From NCBI RefSeq assembly GCF_000377205.1, contig NZ_KB897907.1:310001-374000 (forward strand): a stretch of DNA of 64,000 bases, given 5' to 3'. How positions within the stretch are numbered: the stretch's first letter is position 1; each line of letters opens with the position of its first letter. The DNA is from Thioalkalivibrio sp. ALJ3 (GTDB lineage Bacteria; Pseudomonadota; Gammaproteobacteria; Ectothiorhodospirales; Ectothiorhodospiraceae). Positions 63,564-64,000 of this stretch are shown here, piece by piece. Under the pieces are notes generated by a model, which worked only from the letters and a program-made list of their open reading frames with translations, had not been told where the DNA came from and made no database searches. Made by a program: the position numbers and the translations under genes.

Positions 63564-64000
63564 ATGCCCGCCCACTCGCAGAATGGACCCACCCACTGGC
63601 CCGAACTCCCACCCCTTGATCAGTGGGAGGATACCTGTACCACGGTCCACATGTGGACGCAGATTGTCGGCAAGATCCGTCTCGAACTGGGGCCCTGGGT
63701 GAATCACTCGTGGGGTTCCACGCTGTATGTCACCAGCACCGGGCTGACGACATTGCCGATCCCCTATCAGGGGCAGACCTTCACCATCGACTTCGATTTC
63801 GTCGCGCACCAGCTGGTGATCACCACATCGAACGGCCGCAAGGTGCTCTTTACGCTGGAACCGATGAGCGTTGCCGATTTCCACGACAAGATCTTTGACG
63901 CACTTGCGTTCCTCGGCATTCGTGTAGCCATCCTCGCGCGCCCGGTGGAGGTACCGGAAGCCACCCCCTTTGCCAGGAACACGCGAAACCGCAGCTACGA
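63564..64000 (+). CDS. DUF5996 family protein, 3' end beyond window
   Basis: Open from ATG 63564 to the window edge (145 codons). Begins MPAHSQNGPTHWPELPPLDQ, then VHMWTQIVGKIRLELGPWVN, LTTLPIPYQGQTFTIDFDF and PVEVPEATPFA, which match my memory of DUF5996. GGAGG is six bases upstream of the ATG. Full-length proteins are roughly 300 residues, so about half is missing. Function unknown. Confidence 0.85.
   Translation, partial: MPAHSQNGPTHWPELPPLDQWEDTCTTVHMWTQIVGKIRLELGPWVNHSWGSTLYVTSTGLTTLPIPYQGQTFTIDFDFVAHQLVITTSNGRKVLFTLEPMSVADFHDKIFDALAFLGIRVAILARPVEVPEATPFARNTRNRSY

Overview
The window is about 64 kb of GC-rich chromosomal DNA with dense, almost entirely housekeeping gene content. Gene orders (gmk-rpoZ-spoT, rplU-rpmA-obgE-proB, ruvC-ruvA behind a YebC gene, envC-ctpA, pcnB-folK-panBCD, sucCD-nadE-glnB) and the families present (BamD, HslR, HrpB, SecB, ClpB) point to a gammaproteobacterium. 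The high GC, a BCCT compatible-solute carrier, NnrS and a persulfide-type ArsR regulator with rhodanese would fit a halophilic or alkaliphilic sulfur oxidiser of the Ectothiorhodospiraceae (Thioalkalivibrio-like). That placement is inference from memory; no 16S gene is present. I see no prophage, CRISPR array or transposase gene.

Layout. 1-4.6 kb: end of an EAL phosphodiesterase gene, rpmB-rpmG with a clear promoter and terminator, then a tight operon of an EAL-HDOD protein, a chorismatase-like enzyme and mutM. 4.6-9 kb (minus): gmk-rpoZ-spoT, tRNA-Pro(CGG) and ispB. 9-14.6 kb (plus): rplU-rpmA, obgE-proB, ridA, recG. 14.6-16.7 kb: small membrane proteins, a membrane-anchored coiled-coil matrixin-like protease and a DUF3617 protein. 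16.7-21.9 kb (minus): envC, ctpA, a DJ-1 family gene, yebC, ruvC, ruvA (no ruvB follows). 22-25.4 kb (plus): ArsR-type regulator, rhodanese, glutaredoxin, secB, gpsA, a TM2-like protein. 25.4-35 kb (minus): a small unknown protein, BCCT carrier, zinc-ribbon peptidase, lipoprotein hydrolase, clpB with a heat-shock promoter, yfiH, rluD. 35-46.3 kb: bamD (plus), then minus-strand sucCD-nadE-glnB, pcnB-folK-dNK-panB-panC-panD and hslR-nudix. 46.4-55.3 kb: a GST, HrpB helicase and an ABC/FtsX/HlyD efflux set whose operon is split by an inverted pair of noncoding repeats. 55.6-64 kb: PfkB sugar/nucleoside kinase, PEBP-like protein, patatin, Smr, CorA, PilZ, DUF3634, NnrS, MarC and a DUF5996 gene cut by the window end.

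The most interesting structure lies in the non-coding DNA and in a few enzyme contexts. A 290-bp element with about 33-bp terminal inverted repeats ends one base from the -35 box of the clpB sigma-32 promoter. A second, degenerate element with a related terminus begins at the panD stop codon. Two inverted copies of a roughly 260-bp repeat carry a long hairpin whose two stems differ in sequence yet both pair perfectly. Among genes, the chorismatase fused into a c-di-GMP/DNA-repair operon, the BigR/YgaV-type regulator with cysteines exactly 66 residues apart beside a rhodanese and glutaredoxin, and the sucCD-nadE-glnB cluster deserve attention. I found no strong evidence for a wholly new multi-gene system.
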